Assembly: GCA_963664035.2 (NCBI GenBank)
Contig: OY760867.2
Span: 868,001-932,000 of the forward strand
Length of the DNA stretch: 64,000 nt
Direction: 5' to 3'
Source of the DNA: G958296245 sp963664035
Lineage (GTDB): Bacteria; Chloroflexota; Dehalococcoidia; Lucifugimonadales; G958296245
Shown: in pieces, positions 25,010 through 33,200 of the stretch
Position numbering within the stretch: position 1 is the stretch's first letter
Layout: each line of letters begins with the position of its first letter
Made by a program: the position numbers and the translations under genes
The notes under the pieces: model-generated
Told to the model about the DNA's origin: nothing
The model's database searches: none
The model's input: only the letters and a program-made list of their open reading frames with translations

Positions 25010-26212
25010 ATGCCAAGCTTCGGCAGGACGATATACATGGACCACGCCGCGACGACCCCGGTGCGCCGGGAGGTGCTCGAGGCGATGTTGCCGTACTTCA
25101 CCGAGAGCTACGGCAACCCCTCCGGCATATACGGGCTCGCCCAGGAGTCGCGCAAGGCGATGGACGAGGCCCGCGAGACGGTGGCGCGCGTCCTGGGCGC
25201 GCGGATGAGCGAGATCGTCTTCACGAGCGGCGGCACCGAGTCGGACAACGCCGCGCTGAAGGGGGCTGCGTTCGCGCTGAGGAACACCGGGGACCACGTC
25301 ATCACCACGTCCATCGAGCACCACGCCGTGCTGCACACCTGCCACCACCTGGAGCAGGCCGGGTTCGAGGTGACCTACCTGCCGGTGGACCGGTACGGGC
25401 GCGTCGAGGCCGAGGACGTAGCGCGGGCGATCACGGACCGGACCATACTGGTCAGCGTCATGGCGGCCAACAACGAGATAGGGACGATACAGCCGGTCCG
25501 CGAGATAGCGCACGCGACCAAGGCCGAGGCCGCTCGCATGGGCCGCACGATCGTCGTACACACCGACGCGGTGCAGGCGGCGGGGCTGCTGGACGTCGAT
25601 ACGCGCAGGCTGGGCGTGGACATGCTGAGCATATCGGGGCACAAGCTGGGCGGGCCGAAGGGCGTGGGCGCCCTGTTCGTCCGCAGGGGCACGCCATTCG
25701 ACCCGCAGCAGCTCGGCGGCGGACAGGAGCGCCAGCGCCGCTCCGGCACCGAGAACGTGCCGGGGGTCGTCGGTCTGGCGGAGGCGCTCAGGCTCGCCGC
25801 CGGCGAGCGGGAGGCGGCCAACGCCCACTGCGCCCGCCTGCGCGACAGGATCATCGCGGGCGTGTTCGAGCGGATCGACCGCGTGCGGCTGAACGGCCAC
25901 CCGACGGAGCGGCTGGCGAACAACGTGAACATCTCGTTCGAGTCCGTGGAGGGCGAGCCGGTCCTGCTGGGCCTCGACTTCGGGGGCGTGTGCGCGTCCA
26001 GCGGCAGCGCCTGCTCGTCGGCGTCGCTGGAGCCGTCGCACGTGCTGCTCGCGACCGGCCTGCCGGCGGACATCGCCCAGGCGAGCCTCCGCGTCACCGT
26101 TGGCACGGCCAACACGGAGGAGGAGGTGGACTACCTGCTGGAGCTGCTGACCGACCTGGTGTCGCGCCTGAGGGCGATGCCCTCGTTGTCGGCGGCAGCC
26201 GGACCCGCCTAG
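25010..26212 (+). CDS. Cysteine desulfurase (NifS/IscS family)
   Basis: 400-aa PLP enzyme releasing sulfur (or selenium) from cysteine or selenocysteine for Fe-S clusters and thiolation. Motifs: YMDHAATTPVR at the N terminus, TSGGTESDN, HTDAVQAAG, the PLP-lysine SGHKLGGPKGVGALF (about residue 210) and the catalytic loop CASSGSACSS (Cys at about 333). ATG 25010 preceded by GGGGAGCG. Followed by thioredoxin and a selenocysteine tRNA. The nearby tRNA makes a selenium link conceivable but is not evidence by itself. Confidence 0.94.
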   Translation: MPSFGRTIYMDHAATTPVRREVLEAMLPYFTESYGNPSGIYGLAQESRKAMDEARETVARVLGARMSEIVFTSGGTESDNAALKGAAFALRNTGDHVITTSIEHHAVLHTCHHLEQAGFEVTYLPVDRYGRVEAEDVARAITDRTILVSVMAANNEIGTIQPVREIAHATKAEAARMGRTIVVHTDAVQAAGLLDVDTRRLGVDMLSISGHKLGGPKGVGALFVRRGTPFDPQQLGGGQERQRRSGTENVPGVVGLAEALRLAAGEREAANAHCARLRDRIIAGVFERIDRVRLNGHPTERLANNVNISFESVEGEPVLLGLDFGGVCASSGSACSSASLEPSHVLLATGLPADIAQASLRVTVGTANTEEEVDYLLELLTDLVSRLRAMPSLSAAAGPA

Positions 26213-26270
26213 CGCCGTTGGGCGCGGCGACGCATATTTATGGAGAGATAGCAACGAAGCCGGAGGAGAC

Positions 26271-26597
26271 ATGGCAGACCCCATCGACATCAGCGACGAC
26301 ACCTTTCAGAGCGAGGTAATCGAGTCCGACGTTCCGGTCCTGGTGGACTTCTGGGCGGAGTGGTGCGGGCCGTGCAAGATGGTCGCGCCCGCCGTCAAGG
26401 CGCTCGCGGGCGAGTTCGACGGCAGGGCGAAGGTGGCCAAGATGGACGTCGACGCCAACCCGCGGACGCCCGCTCAGTACGGGGTGCGCGGCATCCCGAC
26501 GCTCCTGATATTCAAGGGCGGCGCGCCGGTGGACCAGGTGGTCGGCGCGGTCCCGAAGTCGGTGCTCAAGGGCAAGCTGGAGGCGGCGGTGTCCTAG
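26271..26597 (+). CDS. trxA: Thioredoxin
   Basis: 108-aa cytosolic thiol-disulfide reductase. Active site FWAEWCGPCKM at residues 28-37, buried Asp in LVDFW, and cis-Pro in RGIPTLLIFKGG. Length and layout are those of a single-domain TrxA. ATG preceded by GGAGGAGAC. Lies 58 bp after the cysteine desulfurase on the same strand, so the two could be cotranscribed. Confidence 0.95.
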   Translation: MADPIDISDDTFQSEVIESDVPVLVDFWAEWCGPCKMVAPAVKALAGEFDGRAKVAKMDVDANPRTPAQYGVRGIPTLLIFKGGAPVDQVVGAVPKSVLKGKLEAAVS

Positions 26598-26635
26598 CGG
26601 CGGCGAGCCGGCGCATATCCAACCAGACGGTCCGC

Positions 26636-26733
26636 GGGAGCAGATGGGCCCCGGTGGGCTTCGCGGACTTCAAATCCGTTGGCCCCGGCCCTTCGGTCGG
26701 GGCGGTGGGTTCGACTCCCTCCCGCTCCCGCCA
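26636..26733 (+). tRNA. selC: tRNA-Sec (anticodon UCA)
   Basis: 98-nt gene. An 8-bp acceptor stem (GGGAGCAG with CCGCTCCC, one mismatch) ends in G-CCA encoded at 26730-26733. The D arm contains CCGGTGGGC, as in known tRNA-Sec. The anticodon stem-loop is CGGACTTCAAATCCG with loop CTTCAAA, anticodon TCA. A long variable arm (GGCCCCGGCC CTTC GGTCGGGGC) and T loop TTCGACT follow. The 8-bp acceptor plus 5-bp T stem and large extra arm are diagnostic of the selenocysteine tRNA. Implies that UGA is decoded as selenocysteine in this organism; selA, selB and selD are not in this window. Confidence 0.92.
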
Positions 26734-26760
26734 CCGCCGCGGCAGGCCGCGGCGGGCGGA

Positions 26761-27060
26761 CTATTCCTCCAAGCCGAGCTCTTTCCCCAACTCCCGCACG
26801 GGCCGCGTCTTACCAGCCTTGATCTGCTCGGCCGAGACGCGGAGCTGCTCCATCGCCTCCGGATCGCCCATGATGTCGAGCGTCTCGACAAGGGCCTCGT
26901 AGTCTTCCCAAGCAAGGATCGCCAGCACGTGGCGGCCTCGGCGGGTAACCGCCACGACACCTGGCTCGTCCTCTAGCTGCTCAGGCAACCGCGTCAGTTT
27001 AGCGCGAGCATCCACGATAGAGAGTTGTGTTGTCGTTCGCTCTACCACATCTTGGATCAT
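26761..27060 (-). CDS. Phd/YefM-family antitoxin
   Basis: 99-aa antitoxin: TTTQLSIVDARAKLTRLPEQL followed by VVAVTRRGRHVLAILAWEDYEALVETLDIM is the classical Phd/YefM DNA-binding fold, and the C-terminal helix (EQIKAGKTRPVRELGKELGL) would bind toxin. Starts four bases before the stop of the upstream RelE-type gene (ATGA overlap), so toxin precedes antitoxin here, reversed from the usual relBE order. Confidence 0.9.
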   Translation of the reverse strand: MIQDVVERTTTQLSIVDARAKLTRLPEQLEDEPGVVAVTRRGRHVLAILAWEDYEALVETLDIMGDPEAMEQLRVSAEQIKAGKTRPVRELGKELGLEE

Positions 27061-27371
27061 AGCATCCCCCTTCTCACGAGTCGCTCCGCCATCACATAGA
27101 TGTCGCGCTTGTGGCCCTGACGTCGGATCCCCACGAACGCGACTACAACAAGGCGATCAACCTCCATGATCTTGTACAGGATCCGGTACCGTTGCCCCCC
27201 ACTTCGTACACTTCGATAACCCCTCAGATCACCGACCAAGGGCGCGCCCTGCATGTGAGGATACTCTTGGAGAGCAAGTATTCGCCGGAAGACGGCCTCC
27301 TGAGTACGGCGGTCCTTTATCCCGCGAATCGCCTGTTCAGCCAACTCTGTAATCTCGACAGTGTAGTCCAT
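27057..27371 (-). CDS. RelE/ParE-family toxin
   Basis: 104-aa toxin: MDYTVEITELAEQAIRGIKD, the central MQGAPLVGDLRGYRSVRSG and RYRILYKIMEVDRLVVVAFVGIRRQGHKRDIY strands are typical RelE. It probably cleaves ribosome-bound mRNA. First gene of a two-gene operon with the Phd/YefM antitoxin. A 7-bp palindrome immediately upstream of the start is the likely operator. Confidence 0.9.
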   Translation of the reverse strand: MDYTVEITELAEQAIRGIKDRRTQEAVFRRILALQEYPHMQGAPLVGDLRGYRSVRSGGQRYRILYKIMEVDRLVVVAFVGIRRQGHKRDIYVMAERLVRRGML

Positions 27372-27379
27372 GCACGGCT

Positions 27380-27401
27380 AGCGTACACCTACCCGTACGC
27401 T
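27380..27401. promoter_or_regulatory. Palindrome upstream of the RelE/Phd operon (candidate operator)
   Basis: AGCGTAC (27380-27386) and GTACGCT (27395-27401) form a perfect 7-bp inverted repeat with an 8-bp spacer, ending nine bases from the toxin start codon. TTGACT at 27411-27416 on the minus strand could be the -35 box, which would place the palindrome over the -10/+1 region. Autorepression by the toxin-antitoxin complex is expected from the families. Confidence 0.55.
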
Positions 27402-27416
27402 TTATCAAGTCAAGAA

Positions 27417-27446
27417 TTGCCGCGCTACGCCTTGATTCGGTATACA
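27417..27446 (+). promoter_or_regulatory. Sigma-70-type promoter for the VOC gene
   Basis: TTGCCG (27417-27422) and TATACA (27441-27446) are separated by 18 bp, 44 bp upstream of the VOC start at 27491. It is divergent from the RelE/Phd promoter region. Match by consensus only. Confidence 0.45.
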
Positions 27447-27490
27447 CTGGGAGCGAGTCTCCACATCATCTTACACTGGAGGTCTGACGG

Positions 27491-27913
27491 ATGGAGCTTT
27501 CACACCCGGTCGTGGACGTGTGCATAATCTGTAGCAACTTCGAGGAGTCCCTCAGCTTCTACCGGGACGACCTGGGGTTCGAGGTCGTGGTCGACATCGA
27601 CGTTCCGGACGACCGCGCGCAGGCGGTGGGGCTTGCGCCCCGTGGGTTCAGGCAGGTGCGCCTGCAGGCGGGCCGGACGCTGATCAAGCTGGTGCAGATC
27701 GAGCAGCCGCCGGCCAGGCGGACCGCCGACTTCGCCGCCGGGGTGCGCTGGCTCACCTTCTTCGTGGCCGACGTGAGGACGGAGCACGCCGCGCTGAAGG
27801 CGAAGGGCGTCACGTTCCTGTCCGATCCGGCGCCAGCGCCGGGCGCCGCGGGCGTCGTCTGCGCGCTCGACCCGGACGGGATCCTGATCGAGCTGGTGGA
27901 GGCGTCCAGCTAG
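27491..27913 (+). CDS. VOC family protein
   Basis: 140-aa glyoxalase/dioxygenase-fold protein: MELSHPVVDVCIICSNFEES and FYRDDLGFEVVVD at the N terminus, VRWLTFFVADVRTEHAAL in the second module and CALDPDGILIELVE with the terminal metal-ligand Glu. Substrate unknown. Start has GGAGG eight bases upstream. Eleven bases before the PhyH gene, so the two likely act together on a small molecule. Confidence 0.88.
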   Translation: MELSHPVVDVCIICSNFEESLSFYRDDLGFEVVVDIDVPDDRAQAVGLAPRGFRQVRLQAGRTLIKLVQIEQPPARRTADFAAGVRWLTFFVADVRTEHAALKAKGVTFLSDPAPAPGAAGVVCALDPDGILIELVEASS

Positions 27914-27924
27914 GAGGTAGCGCA

Positions 27925-28863
27925 ATGGGCGGACTAACGACGGAGCAGAAGCGCCAGTACGACGAGAAGGGTTACGTGCTCCTGGAGGGGCTGTTCGACG
28001 CCGAGGAGCTTCAGCCGCTGATCGACGAGGTGGACGCGGCCGTGGACAGGGTCGCGAGGGAGTACCACGCCGACGGGCGCATCCGCTCCCTGTACGATGG
28101 CGAGGGTTTCGAAACGCGGTTCAGCAGGATCGTCGAGGACGCGGGGGAGGCGTACGACGAGGTGGTGGGCTCGACGCTGATGGGCCCCGCGCTGTTCTCG
28201 GTCCTGAGCCACGTCAAGCTGCTGGACATCGTGGAGGGCATCGTCGGGCCGGAGGTCCACTGCGAGGGCCGCCACCGGCTGCGCCCGAAGCTCCCGAACT
28301 ACGGCGTCGCAGACTTTCGCTGGCACGAGGACACGGCGTACGCGGCGAAGCGGATCACCTACGTGCGGCAGCAGTACGGCCTTGGGCCGGCGGACCCCGG
28401 TTCGGGCGGCAGGTTCATGTCGCGCATCGTGGCGGCGCCGCAGATGCCGGAGCCGAACTTCTGGGTCCCGCTAGTGCCGGTGGACGAGGAGAACGGCTGC
28501 CTCCACGTGCTGCCGGGCGGCCACATGCACACGCCGCCCTACGAGGAGCAGTGGGAGCCGGGCGCCTTCGCGCCCGAGCTGGACGACCTGGAGCCGGTGG
28601 TCGTGCCCATGCGGGTGGGGGACGCGCTGCTGATGCACCAGCACGTCCCCCACGTGTCGCCGCCCAACCGGACGGACGGCATCCGCTGGAGCGTGGACAT
28701 CCGGTACCAGGACGGCCGGCGGCGGGTGAAGTCGGTGCGCGAGCCCGGGTTCCTGGCGCGGAGCGCCGAGCGCCCGGAGGACGTGGTGACCGACCACGCG
28801 GGCTACCAGCGCATCAGGGACGCGGTGGCAGCGTTCAGGGCCTCCAGCGGCATCCGGTTCTAG
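27925..28863 (+). CDS. Phytanoyl-CoA dioxygenase (PhyH) family protein
   Basis: 312-aa Fe(II)/2-oxoglutarate-dependent oxygenase. RWHEDTAYA gives the HxD-type iron ligands (about residues 133-135, His and Asp). The distal His is in HQHVPHVSPPNRTDGIRWSV (about residue 242-245), with an Arg 2-oxoglutarate anchor ten residues on. N terminus EKGYVLLEGLFDAEEL is typical. Hydroxylates an unknown small substrate. PhyH paralogues are abundant in some marine Chloroflexota. Ribosome site AGGAGGTAGCGC before the ATG. Confidence 0.88.
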   Translation: MGGLTTEQKRQYDEKGYVLLEGLFDAEELQPLIDEVDAAVDRVAREYHADGRIRSLYDGEGFETRFSRIVEDAGEAYDEVVGSTLMGPALFSVLSHVKLLDIVEGIVGPEVHCEGRHRLRPKLPNYGVADFRWHEDTAYAAKRITYVRQQYGLGPADPGSGGRFMSRIVAAPQMPEPNFWVPLVPVDEENGCLHVLPGGHMHTPPYEEQWEPGAFAPELDDLEPVVVPMRVGDALLMHQHVPHVSPPNRTDGIRWSVDIRYQDGRRRVKSVREPGFLARSAERPEDVVTDHAGYQRIRDAVAAFRASSGIRF

Positions 28864-28929
28864 CAGGCCATGCACGTGGGGGCCGGCGGCCACAGCTACG
28901 AGGCACGGATCAGGAAGGAAGGGATATAG

Positions 28930-29220
28930 ATGACCGAACGAGAAACGACAGAACTAGAAGACCCTCAGAGCTGGGACCTGGACCATCCCGTCAAGTCGGG
29001 GCCTGTCAGGAACCGTAGAACCGTCGTCTCCGTATCCTTCCCCAGCAGCGCCTTCCAAGTCGTCGCCGAGGCGGCGCACGAAGCCGGCCTCAGCACTTCT
29101 CGGTTCATCAGGGAGGCAGCCGTGGCCAAGGCCTCACCTGCCCACGTGGAGGTCACGGGGTCACAACAGCCTCCGGAACTCCTCGACCGCCATCCCTGCT
29201 TGTCTGATTATCGCGCGTAA
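28930..29220 (+). CDS. Small protein with ribbon-helix-helix-like domain
   Basis: 96-aa protein; RRTVVSVSFPSSAFQVVAEA followed by AGLSTSRFIREAAVAKA resembles a ribbon-helix-helix DNA-binding fold as in CopG-type antitoxins. No toxin gene follows on this strand. Its last 20 residues are encoded antisense to hicA, an overlap of 60 bp that is unusually long, so the native stop may have been lost. GGAAGGGATATAG precedes the ATG. Confidence 0.5.
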   Translation: MTERETTELEDPQSWDLDHPVKSGPVRNRRTVVSVSFPSSAFQVVAEAAHEAGLSTSRFIREAAVAKASPAHVEVTGSQQPPELLDRHPCLSDYRA

Positions 29221-29383
29221 AGTACCCCTGTCCAACTCCTTGTGGTCGGGAACGACGACTTGGGCGAAAGGAGAGTCCCGACGCAGTATGATGTGGCTGC
29301 TGCGCCGCCGCTTGGTGTAGAACCCGATCCTGGCGAGAACCTTGACGCACTCCGCCCCGGAAACCCTGGGCAGGCCCGCTCAT
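29161..29383 (-). pseudogene. hicA: HicA-family toxin, frameshifted after the fourth codon
   Basis: From 29379 down to the TGA at 29161-29163 one frame encodes a classic HicA: LPRVSGAECVKVLARIGF, KRRRSSHIIL with the catalytic His, VVVPDHKELDRGTLRAIIRQ and VEEFRRLL. The only start (ATG 29383, overlapping the hicB stop as ATGA) is in another frame. Removing one G from the GGG at 29375-29377 would give the expected MSGLPRVSG start. Either inactivated or a sequencing indel. Confidence 0.8.
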
Positions 29384-29586
29384 ACGGCTATGACCAGCGC
29401 TTCGAAGCGCTCCTCAGGGACCGGCAACCCGTCGTCTTCGAGAGCGGCAATGTACTCTTCGATCGCCGCCCTGATGTTGGCAATAGCCGCCTGCCTGGTC
29501 TCCCCCTGGCTTATACAACCCGCCAGGCTGGGGCATTCGGCAACCCAATAGCCGTCTTCACCCGGATGGAGAACCACTTGTCGCAT
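29380..29586 (-). CDS. hicB: HicB-family antitoxin
   Basis: 68-aa protein with the partial RNase H fold of HicB: VVLHPGEDGYWVAECPSLAGCISQGET then AAIANIRAAIEEYIAALEDDGLPVPE. It lacks a C-terminal DNA-binding domain, as in short HicB forms. Antitoxin-first order, stop overlapping the hicA ATG. Because hicA is frameshifted, this is probably an antitoxin without active partner in this strain. Confidence 0.88.
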   Translation of the reverse strand: MRQVVLHPGEDGYWVAECPSLAGCISQGETRQAAIANIRAAIEEYIAALEDDGLPVPEERFEALVIAV

Positions 29587-29688
29587 CGCTTCACCCCCCG
29601 TTGGCCGTAGATAGTCTCCTTCAGATTACCGCACTGCGCCCGCCGCATGCAGTCCACAGCCATACCCGCTCCCCCCGCAGGTGCGGGT

Positions 29689-30144
29689 TCACTGGAGAAG
29701 CGAATAGGCTATGATACCTAAGAACAGCACGCAAAAAATGACTGGCAATGTTACTTCAACATTGGTCAATTTCCAATAGCGGTTGCTCTTCCTGCCTTCG
29801 GAGAGAGGGTCCCATTCTAGCGTGAAGAACTGATAGGGCAGAAGTTTTTCCAGTTCGAGCAAGACGCGAAATTTCTCCGTATTGAGCTGCCGGTAGGAGC
29901 GGATAACCACAAACCACGAAATCGACAGTAGCACGCCGAAAAAGCCAATCGTAGCTAGCACCAACTGTTCGGGCGCTTCTCCATTCGAGAATCTCAGCAG
30001 GGCGGCCAGGAACACCACCAGGCCGACAAGTAGGCTGACGTACAGTCGGTTGGCCCCTTCCCGTCTCCGGCTTACCCGATCTGCCAATTCAGCGTGGATC
30101 TTATATATCTCCAGGAGTTCATTTTGCGCTGGATCAGCCATCAT
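29689..30144 (-). CDS. RipA-like small membrane protein
   Basis: 151-aa protein with three hydrophobic helices (LYVSLLVGLVVFLAALL, LATIGFFGVLLSISWFVVI, VTLPVIFCVLFLGIIAYSLL). The soluble part reads EIYKIHAELADRVSRRREGAN and IRSYRQLNTEKFRVLLELE. The layout and the RxYRQLNxxKF motif match what I recall of the RipA family of octameric membrane proteins, often near defence genes. GGGAGG upstream; a second ATG at 30141 has better spacing. Lies 75 bp downstream of the type IIG enzyme and probably in its operon. Confidence 0.6.
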   Translation of the reverse strand: MMADPAQNELLEIYKIHAELADRVSRRREGANRLYVSLLVGLVVFLAALLRFSNGEAPEQLVLATIGFFGVLLSISWFVVIRSYRQLNTEKFRVLLELEKLLPYQFFTLEWDPLSEGRKSNRYWKLTNVEVTLPVIFCVLFLGIIAYSLLQ

Positions 30145-30219
30145 GCAACCTCCCTGATCGCTCTAACGACGCTCTCAATGCTACATGGCCTATTGCATTC
30201 GGTCAACGACGATACAATC

Positions 30220-33200
30220 CTACACCGCCACGTCGCTCTCCGTGTCTCCGGCGGCGAGGGCGTTCATGTAGGCGAGCGCCATGTCTCGCGTGCGGTAGCG
30301 GCCGAACTCCCTTTCGTCTTCCCGGCGGACTATGGGAAACGTCTCCAGCACGTAGGCCGCGTCGTCGTTGGAGAGGCCGTAGAGGTGGAAGTAGAGCGCG
30401 TCGAGACGCGCCCGCAGGTGGCGGCGCTCCTCCTCGTCCCAGGTGTACGGCGCGCCGTCGTACCCGAGGTCGCGGGCGAATGGCGCCATGTCGTGGGCCG
30501 TGTAGGTGAGCCGGAGCACGTGGTCGCGAACGAGCTCGCGGGCGGTGGTGCTTCCGAATCGGCGGTCGTAGTCGGCGGGGGCGATGACGGGGAGTTGCTC
30601 GACGATGTACCAATTGAGATGCTGCCCTTGAACCTTCTGTCGAGCTACGAAATCATACACGAGAGAATTAAGGCACCCAGCCAGCAGAAACGCGCTCTCT
30701 TTGTAAGCGGCTGTTTCAGATGCCTCGGGTGCCAGGAGCGGCAAAGTGTTGCCGAAGGCCTGCCCTGGCACCAGTGCTGCAATCATGGTCCGTGCGTTGG
30801 TGGTCGCCGTCGCGTCCTTGAAGGCCAATACCCAATCCACCTCTTCAGCCCACCGGAAGGCCCTTCTCTTTCTTCGAGATTCTGCGCTAACCCAGAACTG
30901 CGGCTCGGGTAACCATTCCGTGTCTGTGTGCTCTTCACAGGTAGCGTCGCGTGGCTGCGCAGGACGATTTAGGTTCTCAGGGTTGACCATCACGCTTGCG
31001 GCACGGTGGTCGAATGTCTGAACCATCTTGCCTTCGTACAGCGGCAGGTACATCTCATCGCCCTTCTTCCAGATATTGCCCTGTACTGGGTAGTAGCCCT
31101 CGGCCTGTAGCTCTAGCGCCGTTTGGAAGAGATGAGAATCGTTGGTCATGTGAAACATCGTTTGGTAGCGTACCGGCCATGACTTGGGCTCCTCCCCTTG
31201 TGAGTGATGCACCAGCACGGGGTGCCGCTCATATATCCACCGCGTGATCTCCGCATCCCGTCGGCTGCGGAACACTGGAGCGGTGCCAGTATTGGGGTTG
31301 ACCCGTGCGAAGTCGCTGGGGCGTAGAGGGAAACAGCGGTCCGGGTCATTAGTGGTCCTGGTGTCGTGCAGGAAGAAGGCGCATTCTGTCTCGTCGAATC
31401 GCCGCTCGTCCCCACCGAAGACGAGTACGCAGAACTTGAAAGATGCGTGAACGTCCTTGAAGAATATCTTCCTGTTCTCGAAGTCGAACAGCCCGCCGAC
31501 CCGCCCCGCCGTGGAGACGGCCTTGAAGAACCGCGCCGCTGTCATGTCGGCGTAGATGCCCGACGGCGTGAGCAGCCCCACGATGCCCTCAGGCTTGACC
31601 AGGTCCATAGCCCGCTCCACGAACAGCGAGTAGAGGTTGATGTCGCCCCCGCCCAGCATCGGGTAGTCGCCGGAGGCCCGGACCAGCCTGCCCATCCTGT
31701 CCGCCCGCGCCTTCGCCGCGTCGAACTCGCCGGCCAGGGGGGAGCCCGTATCGCGCAGCCACCTGATGCGGGTCTTCCGCGCCGCCGCGGTGGTCAAGAG
31801 GGCCGCCTCCGGGTCGCGTGTGGCCAGCCATTCAACCTCCTGGAGCTTGATGCGGTCCCAGGGCGGGTTCCCGATCACCGCGTCGAACCCGCCCTCCGGA
31901 CTGTCGTCCTGCCATTTCCTCCATACCCCCGGAAAGGCGGCCTCCCAGTGCAGGAAGACCTCGCTGTCGGCGGCGTCCCTCGCGCCGCGCCACGTATCCG
32001 CGAACCTCTTTCGCGTCGCGGCCTTTCCGCCGGTTGCGCCAGCGGCGTCCGGGCCTCTTGCCAGCAGGTCGAACGACCCCTCCGCCTGCGGGACGAGCGT
32101 GTCCACCAGCGGCTCCTCGAAATCAGCCCGCTCCCGCTTCTTCATCCCAGCGGTCAGCCAGCGCATACCGCACAGGAAGTCGAGCAGCCCGCGCAGGTCG
32201 GCGGTCGCCTCCTCGACGTTGGAGAAGAGCGCGGCGGACTCGTGTACCTCGGACACGTCGGCGTCGGACATCGCCTCGATCCGCACCATCTCTTTCGCGG
32301 CGGATTCGGCGCCCGCGATTGCCGAACTGGAGAATAGGCCACCCAGCCGATTCAGCTCCTCGGCGGCCTCGTGTACCCGCATCCCAACCAGCGAGTCGCC
32401 GCAGCGCAGGTGGTGGTCGAGGAACGAGAGCGGCGCGCCGACGGTGAAGCTGTGGAGCCAGAGCGACACCTTGGCGAGCTCGACGGTCATCGGGTTCTTG
32501 TCCACGCCGTAGATGCACCGCTTCAGCACCATGCGGCGGATGACGTCCAGGTCCGTAAGCTCCGGCCCGTCGTCCCCTATCCGGCCCGGCCCTCGGTTGC
32601 GCTTGATGCCCTTCCTGGCGGCGGCCAGGCGCTCCGCGAGCGGCGAGACGTAGCCGTCCTCGAGCCAGTCCACCTCCGGCGGGTACTCGACAAGCTCGGC
32701 GACGTGGTCCGCCAGGAAGTCGACGGCGGTCACGAGGAAGTGGCCGCTGCCCATCGCCGGGTCGAGCACCTTCAGATCCAGCACAGCCTCGGCGGGGTCG
32801 GCCTCGGCAAGCTCGGTCTGGCGCGCCTCCTTGGAGCGGCGGTCGCTCCCAAGCTCGGCGGCCCTGGCCTCGAACGCCCTGCGGCGCTCGTCCACCAGCG
32901 GTCCCAAGGTGCGCTCGATGACGAGGTCGACCAGCTCTTGCGGCGTGTAGAAGCTGCCGCTGTCCTTGCGGGCGTACGGGTTGGGGCGTATGTCGATAAT
33001 GCCCTCGGTGTCCAACACGGGCTCGCGCTCCAGCAACCGCTCGTAGATGGAGCCGAGCTGCTGCACCGACATGTCGCGGTAGTTCACGAAGCGGGAACCC
33101 TCTACCGTGTAGGTATGGCTCAGGTCGTGGACGACCGGGGCGAACGCCGCGTCGGACAGGCGCACCTCTTCCAGCAGAGGCGCCGCATCCCCGGAGAACA

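Noticed and set aside
26644..26976. Open frame across the tRNA-Sec gene
   Set aside because: The region folds as a tRNA; the frame runs through it and into an antitoxin gene on the other strand.
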